This document shows, one piece after another, positions 1 through 10,792 of a stretch of 64,000 bases of DNA. The stretch comes from Blastobasis lacticolella (taxonomy: Eukaryota > Arthropoda > Insecta > Lepidoptera > Blastobasidae): contig LR990044.1 of assembly GCA_905147135.1 (NCBI GenBank), positions 9,180,122 through 9,244,121 on the forward strand. The letters run 5' to 3'. Positions within the stretch are counted from its first letter, which is position 1. Every line of letters starts with the position of its first letter. The translations under genes were made by a program, and so were the position numbers. Below the pieces are notes generated by a model. That model was not told where the DNA came from. It ran no database searches and saw nothing but the letters and a program-made list of their open reading frames with translations.

Positions 1-1490
1 TCAATTTGAAAATTTTTTTGTTAGCCGATGTTGAGTTTTCTTTTTTACACATGTGATCGTGCCTCCGAACTTCATTCAACTAGGGTAAGTGCAGTTCCTT
101 TTCAAAGTTACAGGCGTCCATTTCTAAGAATTTACTGCACCACCATGACTCCAGAGTCTGATCCTGTTGACAAATAATACCTAATATAAGTTTACTCAGT
201 ACAACATGTCTTCTTAGTTGAAATTAGGTATATTTACTCCAAGATATAGATAAAACTTACCAATAATTATGCAGTATTAATCTTTTCTGTTTCCGATGGG
301 TTAAAACTACTTAAAACCCAGTGGACAAACTGTAAGCGCAGTTTCAACCAGTCATTGACTTCTTTATTTCGGGGAATTCGGGGATCCTCTATGATTTTGT
401 AATTTTATTTGGACATAAAGTATATGTTATTATCAATTTAACAGGATTTAAATAAGTGCCTAGGCATTGCTAAAACATAACCTCTGTTTGTAAATAAACA
501 AGTTTTTGTGACACAGACTACTAATAATCAACAACACTTGTCAAGGACCTATACCCCGGAACTACACTGAAGTTAGCTTTTACTGTGGCTAGTATGGTTT
601 TCACGTAACCGTGAACGGGAAACGTATGTGAAACTCATGGTACCGATTTAACGTTTACTACTGTGGAAACGGGATTTACGGAACTAGAGTAGTAAAGTAA
701 GCCGTTTTTACTGTAGCAACTCATGGTAGGCCTACTGAGGACGCTGCAGACGCGCCGCTGGTTTACTTTACAATTTTATTAGGGGTTTGTATTATTAAGT
801 ACATGTAACAAAAATTCGATGACTTTTTCGCGCGCTCTCTCTGACGAGTCATGACTCCCACCTATGAGTATTTCCCAAAACAGCGATCAGGCGCTTTTGC
901 AGTACTGTCATTCTTCACCAATCCTTTTTCGGCCTGGATCTTTCCTTTATCTTTCCCTAGACAATAAACTTTAAAAATCTGGTATTTGTTTATTCCCAAT
1001 AATGTGTCCAGCATTGATTTGGTTGGATAGTCGATGTTAGTTAATCTTTAAATAAATTCAAAACAAAACAGAAACTAATAGAAAATACGTCTCATAACCA
1101 TTTACGACTATGCGTCGTCAATTTGTCAATACATACTGAAGATGTGAAGACTGAAGACCCTCACTTTCGCATTTTGAGATCCATAAAGTGGATTTTACTT
1201 TATGGGCACGGCATCCCTGACCCGTCTGTCCGCCCACAGACACTTACACTGGCAATCGCCACTGCGATATCGGGGGAATACCAATAAACAGTCCGTAATG
1301 TGCTCACGTAGCCCGATAGCCGATAGGAGTGTTGCCAGACTATCAATCGAGTGTACAGGCTCGGTGCTAATGCTGGCGGCAGCGGGCTGACGTCTGACGA
1401 CTGCATGATCACCGCCATTACTAGTCAACGGATAGGTGGATATGTTAATGGTAAAGGTACCGCCATTGCTGCTCCACACTTTTTTTACAC
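1..1490. other. No gene recognised
   Basis: AT-rich single-copy-looking sequence. Open frames overlap on both strands at 1195-1560, but their products have no recognisable domain and the longest begins without ATG. A 12-bp perfect palindrome, GAGTCATGACTC, lies at 846-857; it contains AP-1-like half sites but is isolated. I see nothing else. Confidence 0.5.
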
Positions 1491-1491
1491 T

Positions 1492-1745
1492 GTACTGGGC
1501 AGGTATTGTTAAGGAGTCCGACTTGTAAGCGAAAGGTACCGGGTTCGAACCCCAATGCATGTACCAATGACTATTTTTTCTGAGTTAGTTATATCTACAT
1601 TAGTGGAACTGGTCAGGTTCCCCAGGTTGTTACTTTTACGGTCACATAGGTCAGATGGCAGTTGCTCCACTGTAATTACCTGATCTGCCTAATGCTAGAC
1701 CATGGTCAAGGCGGACCCCGGGCCTTTGCCCGCGATAGCACCACC
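1492..1745 (+). mobile_element. Family S tRNA-derived SINE, decayed head
   Basis: A B-box-like GGTTCGAACCC lies at 1542-1552, followed by the family body ('atgtaccaatgact', 'ctggtcaggttcc', 'ggtcagatggcagt', 'attacctgatctgcc', 'aaggcggaccccggg'). The 5' A-box region is too mutated to define, and the part between 'atgtaccaatgact' and 'ctggtcaggttcc' is shorter than in the copy at 24229, so this copy has an internal deletion. Such elements are non-coding and are mobilised by LINE machinery. Assignment rests on alignment by eye with the other copies in this window. Confidence 0.8.
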
Positions 1746-1800
1746 TCACCTGATGGTAAGTGACAATGCGACCGAGGGTGGAATATGTCTGTCTATGGAA
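1746..1800 (-). repeat. Possible antisense fragment of LINE 3' end (family L)
   Basis: Directly after the S copy, 'cacctgatggtaagtgac' matches the reverse complement of the L signature ('ccatcaggt'). Only a few tens of bases can be aligned, so this is tentative. Confidence 0.35.
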
Positions 1801-1920
1801 TATGGCTTTGAGGAGTCAGATTGTACTTTTCGGCTTATGAATTAGATGAGAACCCGTGGAGCTACCGTATGGATCGCTCCTCACTTGATGATTATCAATA
1901 AAAATCATAAATATATGATT

Positions 1921-2132
1921 ACTAGTGGACCCGGCGCGTCTTAGTTCGCGTACACCTACTTTACTCCTACATACCTTTTATTTCTTGCTTATAAACCTTC
2001 CTCTTGAATCACTCTCCATTGTTGAAAACCGCATTAATATCCTTTGCGTAGTATAAAAGATCTAAGCGTACATACATACATACATAGATGCATGGGGACA
2101 GACGGCGGTAAGCGACTTTGTTTATACTATGT
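1921..2132 (+). repeat. Family Q dispersed repeat
   Basis: The copy starts at 'actagtggacccggcgcg', continues through a C/T-rich tract ('acacctactttactcctac') and 'cttataaaccttcctcttg', 'aaaaccgcattaa' and 'gcgtagtataaaagatcta', and ends at 'aagcgactttgtttatacta'. It contains a short CATA microsatellite near 2073-2090. The order of blocks is the same as at 33427-33685. I know similar blocks from many lepidopteran intergenic regions; the transposon class is uncertain. Confidence 0.7.
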
Positions 2133-2669
2133 GTCAACTGAATATATATTTATTTCTAGTTTTGCGTCAATCATATTGCGAAAGTCATAAAAGTGAATAA
2201 AAACTAATAGGTATATATTAGGACTCAGCTAAACTGTCTACGCCGTTTCTTGTGACTGGAGGCTCATCCCAACTTGAGCCTGCGCCAAATGTAACCTCTA
2301 AAAGGACGAGGCGCCTCCATTGTCAATGCTGTCGTTATCATGCAAAGAGGGCAGAACCACTCCAGTCGAAATAGGAATTTCGTTAACAAGAGAAACATTA
2401 ATTTATTTCTTTGTATTGGTACCTTATAGCAATCGATTAATAGTCACATCAAGCCGTACACTTCCAGGATCCTGTTTCCGCCGTTCGTAATGATGTAATC
2501 AGTATTCCTCGCGTAACGTAAGAGGCGATAAAAATAGTTCGTGAACGTGACAGTTGGTTTCCATTTCAATTATAATATCGTATGTAGAATATAATTTAAT
2601 TTCAGCGTGTGGTGTAATGTCTTATATAATCGTACAGTCTTTATTAATAATCATCTTGGTTTCAATATC
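2133..2669. other. No gene recognised
   Basis: Mostly AT-rich, with a modestly GC-richer patch around 2230-2320. No open frame, tRNA or repeat of a family I recognise. Confidence 0.5.
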
Positions 2670-2992
2670 CTGGCTCTGCTCTTGCGGATGAGGCCCCGGG
2701 GTCCGCCTTGACCATGATTCAGGGTTTGGCAGATCAGGTAATCACAGTAGAGCGAGTGCCATCTGACCTCCGTGACCCTGTTAACAGGGGATCCTGACCA
2801 GATTGGATCATGTTTGCACATTCAGTCGCCTAAATGTTCAAGTTTCCTCACGATGTTTCGCTCACCGTAAGAACATCAGTTAATGTTCAACTAATAATAG
2901 TTGAAAAAAGTCATTGGTATATGACGGCACTGGGTTCGAACCAGGTATCTCTCGCTTACTAGTCGACCCACTATTAGGCCACCTCGACGCTC
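2670..2992 (-). mobile_element. Family S tRNA-derived SINE
   Basis: This is a near full-length copy in reverse orientation. Reading the minus strand, the head lies near 2990 ('gaggtggcctaat'), the B box GGTTCGAACCC is the complement of 2932-2942, then come the central block with 'ctcaccgtaag' on the plus strand, the 'gattggatcatg' block, 'gatctgcc' and the terminal GC-rich 'ggaccccgggg'. Divergence from the copy at 24229 is visible throughout, so it is an old insertion. Confidence 0.82.
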
Positions 2993-4310
2993 ATAATTTT
3001 AGTCTTTGGTAGGCTTAATACTCTCATGCAGCCAGCAGGCCTGCTTACATCCAGCCCATATTAAATACATCGATCCATTGCACTCCAGCACGTTTCATGT
3101 AACACGTAACCAGTATTAGAAGCTCTAAACTGAAATGTTTAGAGCAAACCGGCAGAAATTCAGTCACGACACGTTTGCGACGTAGAATGCATATCAGATG
3201 ACTGTGGCACATCGAATTGAATACCACTGCAGCGGATCGGAATGTAATGTTACCTTGTGACATAACCACATCATCAGCTTATATATTTGTTTTAACATCG
3301 TAAATACAGACCAATGTATCAGCAGCGTTTTCTTCAGGATACAGGATAAACAAATGTGAGAGAACGTTTGGTTCGTCGGGCACAACTCAAGTATTAAACC
3401 GTTCACGATTTCTGAAGTTCTTGTTTAAAAGGCGCACATTTTACTGAGTGTCAAGATCTATTATATCATCAAATAAACTTTGTTATTGTAATATTAATAG
3501 CTCATTTATTGCATGACCAAGTCGCAATCAACATTACAGTACAGTCAAGGTGCCTTTGAACGGTCTAGCTGTAATATTACATAAGTAATCAGCTTCTAGA
3601 ATTGCTTTCTCCGTCGTTGTCTGAAACATTCCACTTCAGAAATTACAGAAGAAAACATAAGTACAGCATTTCTATACATGTAGACACTCATCTCCTATGT
3701 CTGATTTGTATTTATTTTTTGGCAAAATATTTGTTGCCAGTCATTTGGCTCTATACTGAATATATTTACTGAATAGTAAGTATACTATATTTTATTTAAT
3801 AAGTACATGGATCAGCATTTACGACTTATTATCAGTTTTGTCAATCATAATAAGGGTATGGTTATCACGAGTAGCTCTAATGTTTTTTATACCTACATTG
3901 TGGTGATCTACCTTATATGTATTCAGTACCTAAAATGTAAATAAACAGTTTTATAATGAATTTTCAGATTTCGAACATTTAACGTTGTGTTTTACCATTT
4001 ACAAATTATTCATTAGATAATAACACCTGATTCTACCTATTGTCCTGTTACATCAGAGAGTATGAGTGTAATGTTATTGTTTAATATCCTTCTTTCGCAC
4101 GTATCGATTTCCTTCCTGCCTGCTTGACAGCACTTATTCCCAGAAGTCTGTCGTGGACTGTTGTGTCTTCCTTAAACGTGACTAGTGTCTAGTAGGGTTC
4201 CCTTGCATATTTTCTTCCATATGCACACTTGGGTTGTGGAATTAGCTACAAGTTTATGTTATTCGAAGCATAAAATGTTATTAATTATGGGGTTTTTATA
4301 CCTAAACGTG
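2993..4310. other. No gene recognised
   Basis: AT-rich. Two overlapping minus-strand open frames (3045-3269 and 3194-3406) lack recognisable motifs and do not begin with convincing start contexts. No dispersed repeat was identified. Confidence 0.5.
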
Positions 4311-4494
4311 GCAAACAAGCTTTCGGCCTTAAGCAGTCACCGCAGCCTATGAACATTTGCAATACCAGCGGTATCACCCGCGCGCTGAGGGTGTGAAAAG
4401 GTTTTCATGGGGTCGGAAACGCACTTGCGATAACCCTGGTATTGCAAACGTCCAAAGGCTTTGGTAACTGCTTACTATCATACAGGCTTGTTCG
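4311..4494. repeat. Foldback arrangement of family L sequence
   Basis: Bases 4311-4368 and 4436-4494 form an imperfect inverted repeat. The left arm reads 'gcaaacaagc...aagcagtcaccgcagcct...tttgcaataccag'; the right arm is its divergent complement, beginning 'ctggtattgcaaacg' and ending 'gcttgttcg'. The arm sequence is the antisense form of the L signature. The roughly 67-bp centre contains 'tatcacccgcgcgctg'. It is either two L fragments inserted head to head or a snapback element derived from them. Confidence 0.6.
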
Positions 4495-4945
4495 AATCTA
4501 GTGGTTTAAAAAACTACAAGCCAATACTTATTGGCAACCTTTTCTCTCCACTGTACATCGTGTCGGAATCATATAGTGAACACACTGTGGAAATTGCATT
4601 TCCCCGATCACGTTCGGATGATGCAACCGGCGATATCGGCGGAATGCAATTAAACGTGCGCCGTGACGAACCGCCTTATCGCGGGACCTTGGCAGTGACA
4701 TTGCACGCGCTACCTGCTGTACCGCTACCCTCTGTGTTTAACTTCGCCAAGACGCTAACACTAACCATACCGTGCATTATGTAGCTCAGATGCACCAGTC
4801 AGGATCAGTAAAGCTAGCCAGCTGTGACTTCACCGAAACTTGAGTACCGGACCGTATATGACCGTACCATGACGTACTTGTATGATGATCGTTAGCATTA
4901 CTAACCACACCTCCCAATATCTAACTTCTGTATATAAAACTGTAG
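4495..4945. other. No gene recognised
   Basis: Moderately GC-rich around 4600-4720. An open frame at 4461-4784 overlaps the foldback and starts without ATG; its 107-residue product has no recognisable domain. I regard it as chance. Confidence 0.45.
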
Positions 4946-4949
4946 GCAG

Positions 4950-5610
4950 AATCTGTGCGACAACGCATAGCCGAAACGTCTGGGTCCAGAAGCTTGATAT
5001 TTTGCACCAAAGTTTATTTATATTATGACGTTAATGCGCACTAAAAAAGGACTTTTGGAAATTCTCCCCTTAAAGGAGTGAAATAGGGGTTTGAAGCTTG
5101 TGTGCAACTTTTCATTCCTTCAGTGTATCAGTCTTCACTTGAAACTTTGTATAAATATTTAAAAAATATATTTGAAAAATGTGTAGCGTTTTTGAAAATT
5201 TGTCCCCTGGGGGGGGGGGGTGAAACAGGGGATGTAAGTTTGGAATTATGACTTTTCTGATTGCCTGCTAAATGACAATGCACCAAATCCACCAAGTTCT
5301 CGAAGAATGAAATTTTATTATGGCGATTTACTGCATGACGTAGATGTGAACTAAGAAGGGATATTTGGAAATTCGTCCCCTAAGGTGCTTGCTAACTGAC
5401 AGCGTACAGCCGAAACAGCCTCGATCTTGGAGATTGAATTTTTTATGGAGGTTCACAGTATGATGGACGTGAGCACTAAGAAGGTATTTTTAGAAGTTCA
5501 TCCCCTAAGGGTGTGAAAATTTGCAATGCTGACTGATTACTACCCCTGGGTCTGGAAGCTTGAACTTTTGAATGGATGTTTATTTTATAGATAACTGAAT
5601 ACAGAGAATG
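4950..5610 (+). repeat. Degenerate tandem array, about four units of roughly 140 bp
   Basis: Units share 'acaacgcatagccgaaac'/'acagcgtacagccgaaac', then an AT-rich block with 'atgacgt', then 'actaagaaggtattttt' or 'aaaaaaggacttttgg', then 'aaattcgtcccctaag' followed by 'gtgaaa'. Successive occurrences of the 'cccct(t/a)aagg' box fall near 5065, 5200, 5377 and 5505. One unit carries a run of 12 G at 5209-5220. Units have diverged strongly, so the array is old. Confidence 0.65.
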
Positions 5611-5613
5611 GTA

Positions 5614-5731
5614 TTTTAAACCTTCCTCATGAATCACTCTATTGGTGAAAACCCATGCAGTGGTTTTTGAGTTTATCGCGAACAGACAGAAAGAGAGACG
5701 CGGCGCGGGACTTTGTTTTATAATATGTAGG
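5614..5731 (+). repeat. Family Q copy, variant 3' end
   Basis: It begins 'taaaccttcctcatgaatca', continues 'gtgaaaaccca', then has the alternative block 'tggtttttgagtttatcgcg' and finishes 'gggactttgttttataatat'. The same variant 3' block recurs at 15168-15245. It abuts the tandem array upstream and a T fragment downstream. Confidence 0.65.
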
Positions 5732-5774
5732 AAGGGATAAGTATGTATTTAGAAAGTATCTAAGTAGGTAGTTT

Positions 5775-5865
5775 ATCAAGTTATCTAGCTACCCATAACA
5801 CACGCTTTGCTTACTTTGGGGCTAGATGACGTTGTGTGAATTTGTCCAAAAAAATAATATTTCAT
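5775..5865 (+). mobile_element. Family T SINE-like 3' domain
   Basis: It matches 17396-17478 and the complement of 42707-42800: 'ttatctagctacccataaca', then 'gctttgcttactttggggct' and 'gtgtgaatttgtcc', followed by an A/T-rich tail. Only the 3' domain is present; the tRNA-like head seen at about 42950 is missing, consistent with a 5'-truncated insertion. Confidence 0.7.
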
Positions 5866-6710
5866 TAGAAAAAAATTTCGACACAAAGAAGAGAGGGTGT
5901 TGGCTGTAAGTAAGTAAGTTATTAAAAATTCGTTGAGAACCATGAATTTAATACTCAATGGTGTAAAACGGAAGATTTTTGAAATGGGGGACAAAATTTC
6001 GGGACCAACGAACAACGTATAAGTAAATTAGTAGAGACCATCATTATTATTTATTTCTGTTTTTACAATAATCGCTGTACCAGCCGCACGTTGCCAGATC
6101 TAGGCGCCGAAATAATAAATGTCACTCTCGGCCATTTGGCTGCTTATGAAACAGTACGTGTACGGTGTAACAAACGGCTTATCAGAGGCCTTGGCAGTGA
6201 CACGCATGAATGGTGACCACCTTGCTGGCTCGTACTGTGCACTTGAAATTTTACATTGTCAACGTACCTACCTACAGCGTTATTCAATTAGGTGTTTTCG
6301 TGAGACTGTTTCAAACATGTTTACTTTATTAAAATTTATTTATTAAGGTAGGAACCCGGTGGGTGTTTCCCGAGCTCCATAGAAACGCAGTTTGGTCATG
6401 TTTTCTATATTACGCTGGCTGTAGGATAATGGATTACGGGGCCGATAAATAACACACAGAGTTAAAGTTTTATACTTAGCTTTGCAGCTTGTATTTCAAC
6501 GAAGGCCACGGAAGGAAGTAAAGCACGGGGTGGAATCGCAGTATCCAGAGCCACAGACTAAAGAGAGAGAGGTGTGAGTGTTGCCATTAGGAGATTGGTT
6601 TTTGTAGAGGAATATGTCTATATTCCAACACTGGCAAAGGCAATTTAATTTTGTAGATATGATCCAGAAATCAATATCGATGGCTGTGGTTTGTCAGATT
6701 TTCGTTAAAA
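5866..6710. other. No gene recognised
   Basis: AT-rich, with a mixed patch around 6350-6560. A minus-strand open frame at 5785-6015 overlaps the T fragment and is not credible. No other feature seen. Confidence 0.5.
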
Positions 6711-6768
6711 CCTGTCTGATTAGTCAATACATCGTGTACCACCTACACATATTGATTAATCAGACAGG
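6711..6768. repeat. 58-bp hairpin
   Basis: Bases 6711-6729 and 6750-6768 are complementary over 19 bp with one mismatch (arm 'cctgtctgattagtcaata'). A second 5-bp stem, gtgta/tacac, continues inside, leaving loop 'ccacc'. The size is in the range of short insect pre-miRNA hairpins, but it could equally be the core of a decayed MITE. No family match is recognised. Confidence 0.55.
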
Positions 6769-8150
6769 GCAGTAAGTTCATCGCGTACTCATTGGACTAA
6801 TCGATTTTTGGTCGAATAGAAGTATTAATAGTCAATTTGGTCACTAACAATCGATTCCTGCGCTGTTATTTATGTTGCATTCGTGTTTTAATAAGATTTA
6901 TGTGTAGGCATAATGAATTAAATTGATGATTTACGTGTAAAGCAATTGTAAATTAAATTTCTAAATAATATACTTATTTATAAATAAATGTAACAATACA
7001 GCATCAACAAAAAAATCCGAAAATAGTTTATGTGTTAAGAGTTGGAGAAAATAATATAGTTTTTGTTTTATGACAAGGGAAGTGGTCGGTTTTGTCTTCG
7101 TGGCGATATTTTTTTTTAATTAATAATTCCTTGCAGGTTTCTAGGTTTCAAACTCAAACTCTAGTTTCAAAATTATGGAATTGTTTTAAATTTTTGCCCT
7201 TCCAAATAATAAGGTAGTTATTTAATATTTGTAAATGAATGTTCCTCATAAGGTATGTGATGTATTAGTGCATCTAATACTTTGTTCACAATTTTCAATG
7301 CATCATTTGGGTAGGTATTTACTCCTATCACCATTGTAGATTATGCGCAACGTAACTTGAAGTAGGTATACCTGGGTAATAATAATAAGTGCCTGCCTTT
7401 ACATAACTCTAAGTAAACACCCGTTTACTTGGCTCACCTCACATCACGCCAACTGATTGCTGCTTACAAGCTGATTGCTACAAATTGTCCGGTTGCGTAA
7501 CTCAACTTGGCATTGGAGGATTGCGTGATTTTCCTCCTATTATTGCATTCACATATATGGTGGTTAGTCGTCGCGTCGCCAGCTCAGTTAATTGCCCGTC
7601 ACGACTGACACGTTTAGCTTTGAGCACTGACATTAGTCGGCAAACATATCGACTAGGTGTTAACCCTAGCAATATGTTGTCGCCAATCGTAGCGATAGTC
7701 CGATTTCTCCGTAGGCACGCATACGTGTATGCAGATACGGCTATTGTCACTGATAATTCGCTCATTTATATTAAACACTTTCAATTCTATACAAACTACG
7801 CATCGGTGAGTGTTTACGATTCACGACACGTGCCTCTTTCGATATACCTCTACATTATCGGCGGCTATGAGCACTGTCGCCTATACCCGATGTTTTGTTT
7901 GTCACACAATGGTGTGGCTTTGTCTTCACCAAGGTCAGGGTGACTCACGCCTTCTTTATGCCATACCTAGTTTTGTGCGACACGACTTTTGCGCTCCTAC
8001 GAATTTAAATTACTCTTTCCTCTCAACTTTGAATCATATTCTTAAGAATTCAGCGGCTAGGTATTGTCTGTTGTCACAGGCGCGCACAATATTGACAGTA
8101 GCATATTTTGTTCCCTGAATTATTACTAATGTTTCTCAGTGTGCATTATA
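6769..8150. other. No gene recognised
   Basis: Strongly AT-rich to about 7430, then more balanced. A 152-codon open frame at 7485-7943 starts with TTG, not ATG, and its product has no recognisable domain. Probably chance. Confidence 0.5.
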
Positions 8151-9735
8151 ACTATGACTAGGACTTAAATATGACTTCATATTCAATGTTAACATTGAGT
8201 CCTTTCAAACTTTTCTTGCCAGCATCAACTCTAAGCCATTTTTCTTTTGCAAACCTAACTGCAGTACTTACATTTTTTATCAGCGCGGCCTGTGACCGCA
8301 GCGCGAGCGGAATTCTCAGAAACGTGACGAAACAAACCCCTTTTTGTGTGGTTTTATCCGATTGTTGCTCCATTCCAGGAGATAGCATCTTACCACGATC
8401 CTCGACTGCGATATGCAAGAGACAGTTCCCTCGATTTGAAGAGCGCAACGCAATATTCTCACCGCTGGATTGGCCGCTCGCGCTCGCGCGTTTCACATCA
8501 CTCATGGGATGTTTACCTTTGTCTTTCCCGTGTATCTGTTAGATAACCGTTACATGTGCGTTTAGCGGGTGTTGCGCAATGTTTACCTCCGTATTGTGCA
8601 ATGGACCGGAGTTTGTTGGTAACGTTACCGGCGATTCCGATTACTGCATATTATTATATGACTTGATCAACGATTCGTGAATGAACTCGCACGAGTGAGG
8701 TTGCTTCCTTTTCACCAGTAGCGCCGAGTCGCAAAGTGGCTATATTCCTCATAGAATACTGGGAAAATTCTAACGAAATCCGTACTGTAGGTGAGGAGTG
8801 ACTTCAATGTATTTATTTTGTAAGGAAGAGATGATTACGATGATGTTTACGAGCTCATTTATACCTTTTTTAGATAGAGGAATTATATGCGTCATAACAA
8901 AGTAGCACAGACGGTTAGTGTTTTTTCTTTAGTAAATTGTGTAGTTTATGCCTTATACAGCGACGACTGCAACTAAGAATATTTGCCTACATTTTTATCT
9001 TTCAACCGTGGAGCGTCGTTCAAATTGCCACACGAATGTTACGACAGGGGCGCGCGTACGCAGGGCCCCTTCACGTCACTCAACTGGGCTAAGGCCGGCC
9101 GTCGAACCTGCTGTACTTGTAAGCCTCGCGTCTAATCACACTAGACCTGCGACATGCACGAAGCCCACACGGCCCGCGTTAACACCTCAAAGGCGAACCA
9201 AAACGCTCATAGCTCTTCCCAATCTGGTCGTGCACCTAGCAACTGGTATTTTTAGTGAGTTCAAACACGAAAGGAACCAGTACAGAATGCAGCCAAAAGA
9301 GAAAGGTATGTTGGGTGGTTTCGACCTAAGGTAACTTGTTTGTCGTGTTTATGGATGCAGGTTTGCTTTCAAGCATACATACGCAGCGTGAACAGGCGAT
9401 CGTTTTCGATGTGCTATCGTTTGTGTTTAATTTGTTCCGGCACCATTTTCCTATGAGTACGACTAATAAATACAACAGAATTGTACGAGTAAAATAACCT
9501 AGCATTATCATGACGTGCATATAGGTACCGACTGTAAAGATAAGTTTACTACCCAGTCGGCTTTGTGAAGTAATTCAATGAATGCACACGTTCAGTAATC
9601 ATTGCTACACCTCATGCGCGCTTTGCAATCGTCACTAATTGGTAGTTATCTCCATTGCACTACACGTAAGCATCACGTGAATCGCTTGCATGTACTAGTA
9701 CTACATATTCATCCGGTAATCATTTATTTCCTACT
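8151..9735. other. No gene recognised; CpG-containing patch
   Basis: Open frames of 115 codons (minus, 8158-8505) and 128 codons (plus, 8948-9334) both begin with ATG, but neither product resembles a known family. A 16-bp perfect palindrome, TCAATGTTAACATTGA, lies at about 8182-8197. The patch 8280-8500 is CpG-richer than its surroundings. Confidence 0.4.
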
Positions 9736-9737
9736 AT

Positions 9738-9790
9738 AAATAGGCTACGGTGACTGCTTACCATCAGGCAGGCCGTAAGATTATTTGCCA
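9738..9790 (+). repeat. Short LINE 3'-end fragment (family L)
   Basis: 'ggtgactgcttaccatcagg' followed by 'caggccgta' matches the L signature in sense orientation. Too short to classify further. Confidence 0.5.
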
Positions 9791-10390
9791 ACTTAGTGGT
9801 ATAAAATAATTGATACCTGCTATACTAACAGGTGCAGCGATAAACTTTGGCCGAGTCATTGTGGTGTTCATTACAAAAATGATGCGCAGTGGGTTTCTAT
9901 TTTGTATTCGAAACCAGCTATTGCTGACCAGAAACCCGTAGTATAAGACTGGCTACTTTATTTTTAATGGTTTCAAGACCGACAATAGGTATCACTTGCA
10001 GTCTTCCTCATTGTTGTTTCGTCTTACCATAATAAAATTGCCACTAATTGTGCGCCCTTCCAGCGTACCTACATATTCTGTGGTTGCGGCTAAAGTTGCC
10101 CATAAGGAAAATTATATATTAGCAAAACGATTAGGTGGACAATAACTTACTGACATCCATTGGTTGAATATTAGCGCCTATCCGCCTGCCCGATATAACT
10201 TTGAGGAGATTGTTGGTGGGTTGGGTTGGTGGTGGTGGATTGAGAATCTGTGAGGTGCCTCAGCATTCTTATCCTACAGAGTCATTTGACACTACAAATA
10301 AAACTAGAAGATGAACTGTTAGATTCTTTCGATAGATGACTTTATTCATTCATATGCTTCGTAGATATGCTGGGGTTCGTTCATTTTCAC
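9791..10390. other. No gene recognised
   Basis: Unremarkable sequence with a G/T-rich stretch around 10210-10240 ('ggtgggttgggttggtggtgg'-like). No repeat family recognised. Confidence 0.5.
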
Positions 10391-10792
10391 TGGCAATAGC
10401 ATTTCGACAATTTAAAAATATTGCAGCTTGTGACAGCTGGTGTCGGCTGCGCCATAGTAAAAGATAATCTGGCTTCACCGCGTCCGAGACCAAATGCAAC
10501 CTACGTGATGTGGTAAATGCAGCCAGGGCTCTGCACTGGCATTTAGTGAAGGTATTCCTAATTTGAATCTGTTTCGAGCTGTAGCATATGATCTGTCATA
10601 ATTGATGTTCGGGATATTTTATCGTCACAGGCGATTGCATCTCGGCGATTCAAAATTATTGCAGCGCTGTCAGCTTACTCAGCATCCGTTTGTGGAACAG
10701 CTGGTGTCGGCGGCGCTGACTGGAGCCGCGTCCGAGACCAAACGAGGTCGCGGCGTCGGCGCTACGTGCGGTTGTAAATGCAGCCAGGGCTG
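10391..10792 (+). repeat. GC-rich direct duplication, two diverged copies
   Basis: Copy 1 is 10391-10532 and copy 2 is 10627-10792. Shared blocks in order: 'tattgcagc', 'acagctggtgtcgg', 'gcgtccgagaccaaa', 'tgtggtaaatgcagccaggg' or 'ggttgtaaatgcagccaggg'. Copy 2 is longer and richer in CpG and is open in one frame (10602-10811, 69 codons). Copy 1 is not open, and no domain is recognised. This could be a dispersed lepidopteran repeat inserted twice or a local duplication. Confidence 0.6.

Noticed and set aside
7485..7943. 152-codon open frame on the plus strand
   Set aside because: It starts with TTG, has no recognisable domain and lies in plain AT-rich DNA; a frame of this length is expected by chance over 64 kb in six frames.
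8158..8542. Overlapping 115-codon (minus) and 123-codon (plus) frames
   Set aside because: Open frames on both strands of the same CpG-richer patch indicate low stop density, not coding; neither product resembles a family.
8948..9334. 128-codon ATG frame
   Set aside because: Product is rich in Thr, Arg and Pro without motif; no splice or polyadenylation context is evident.
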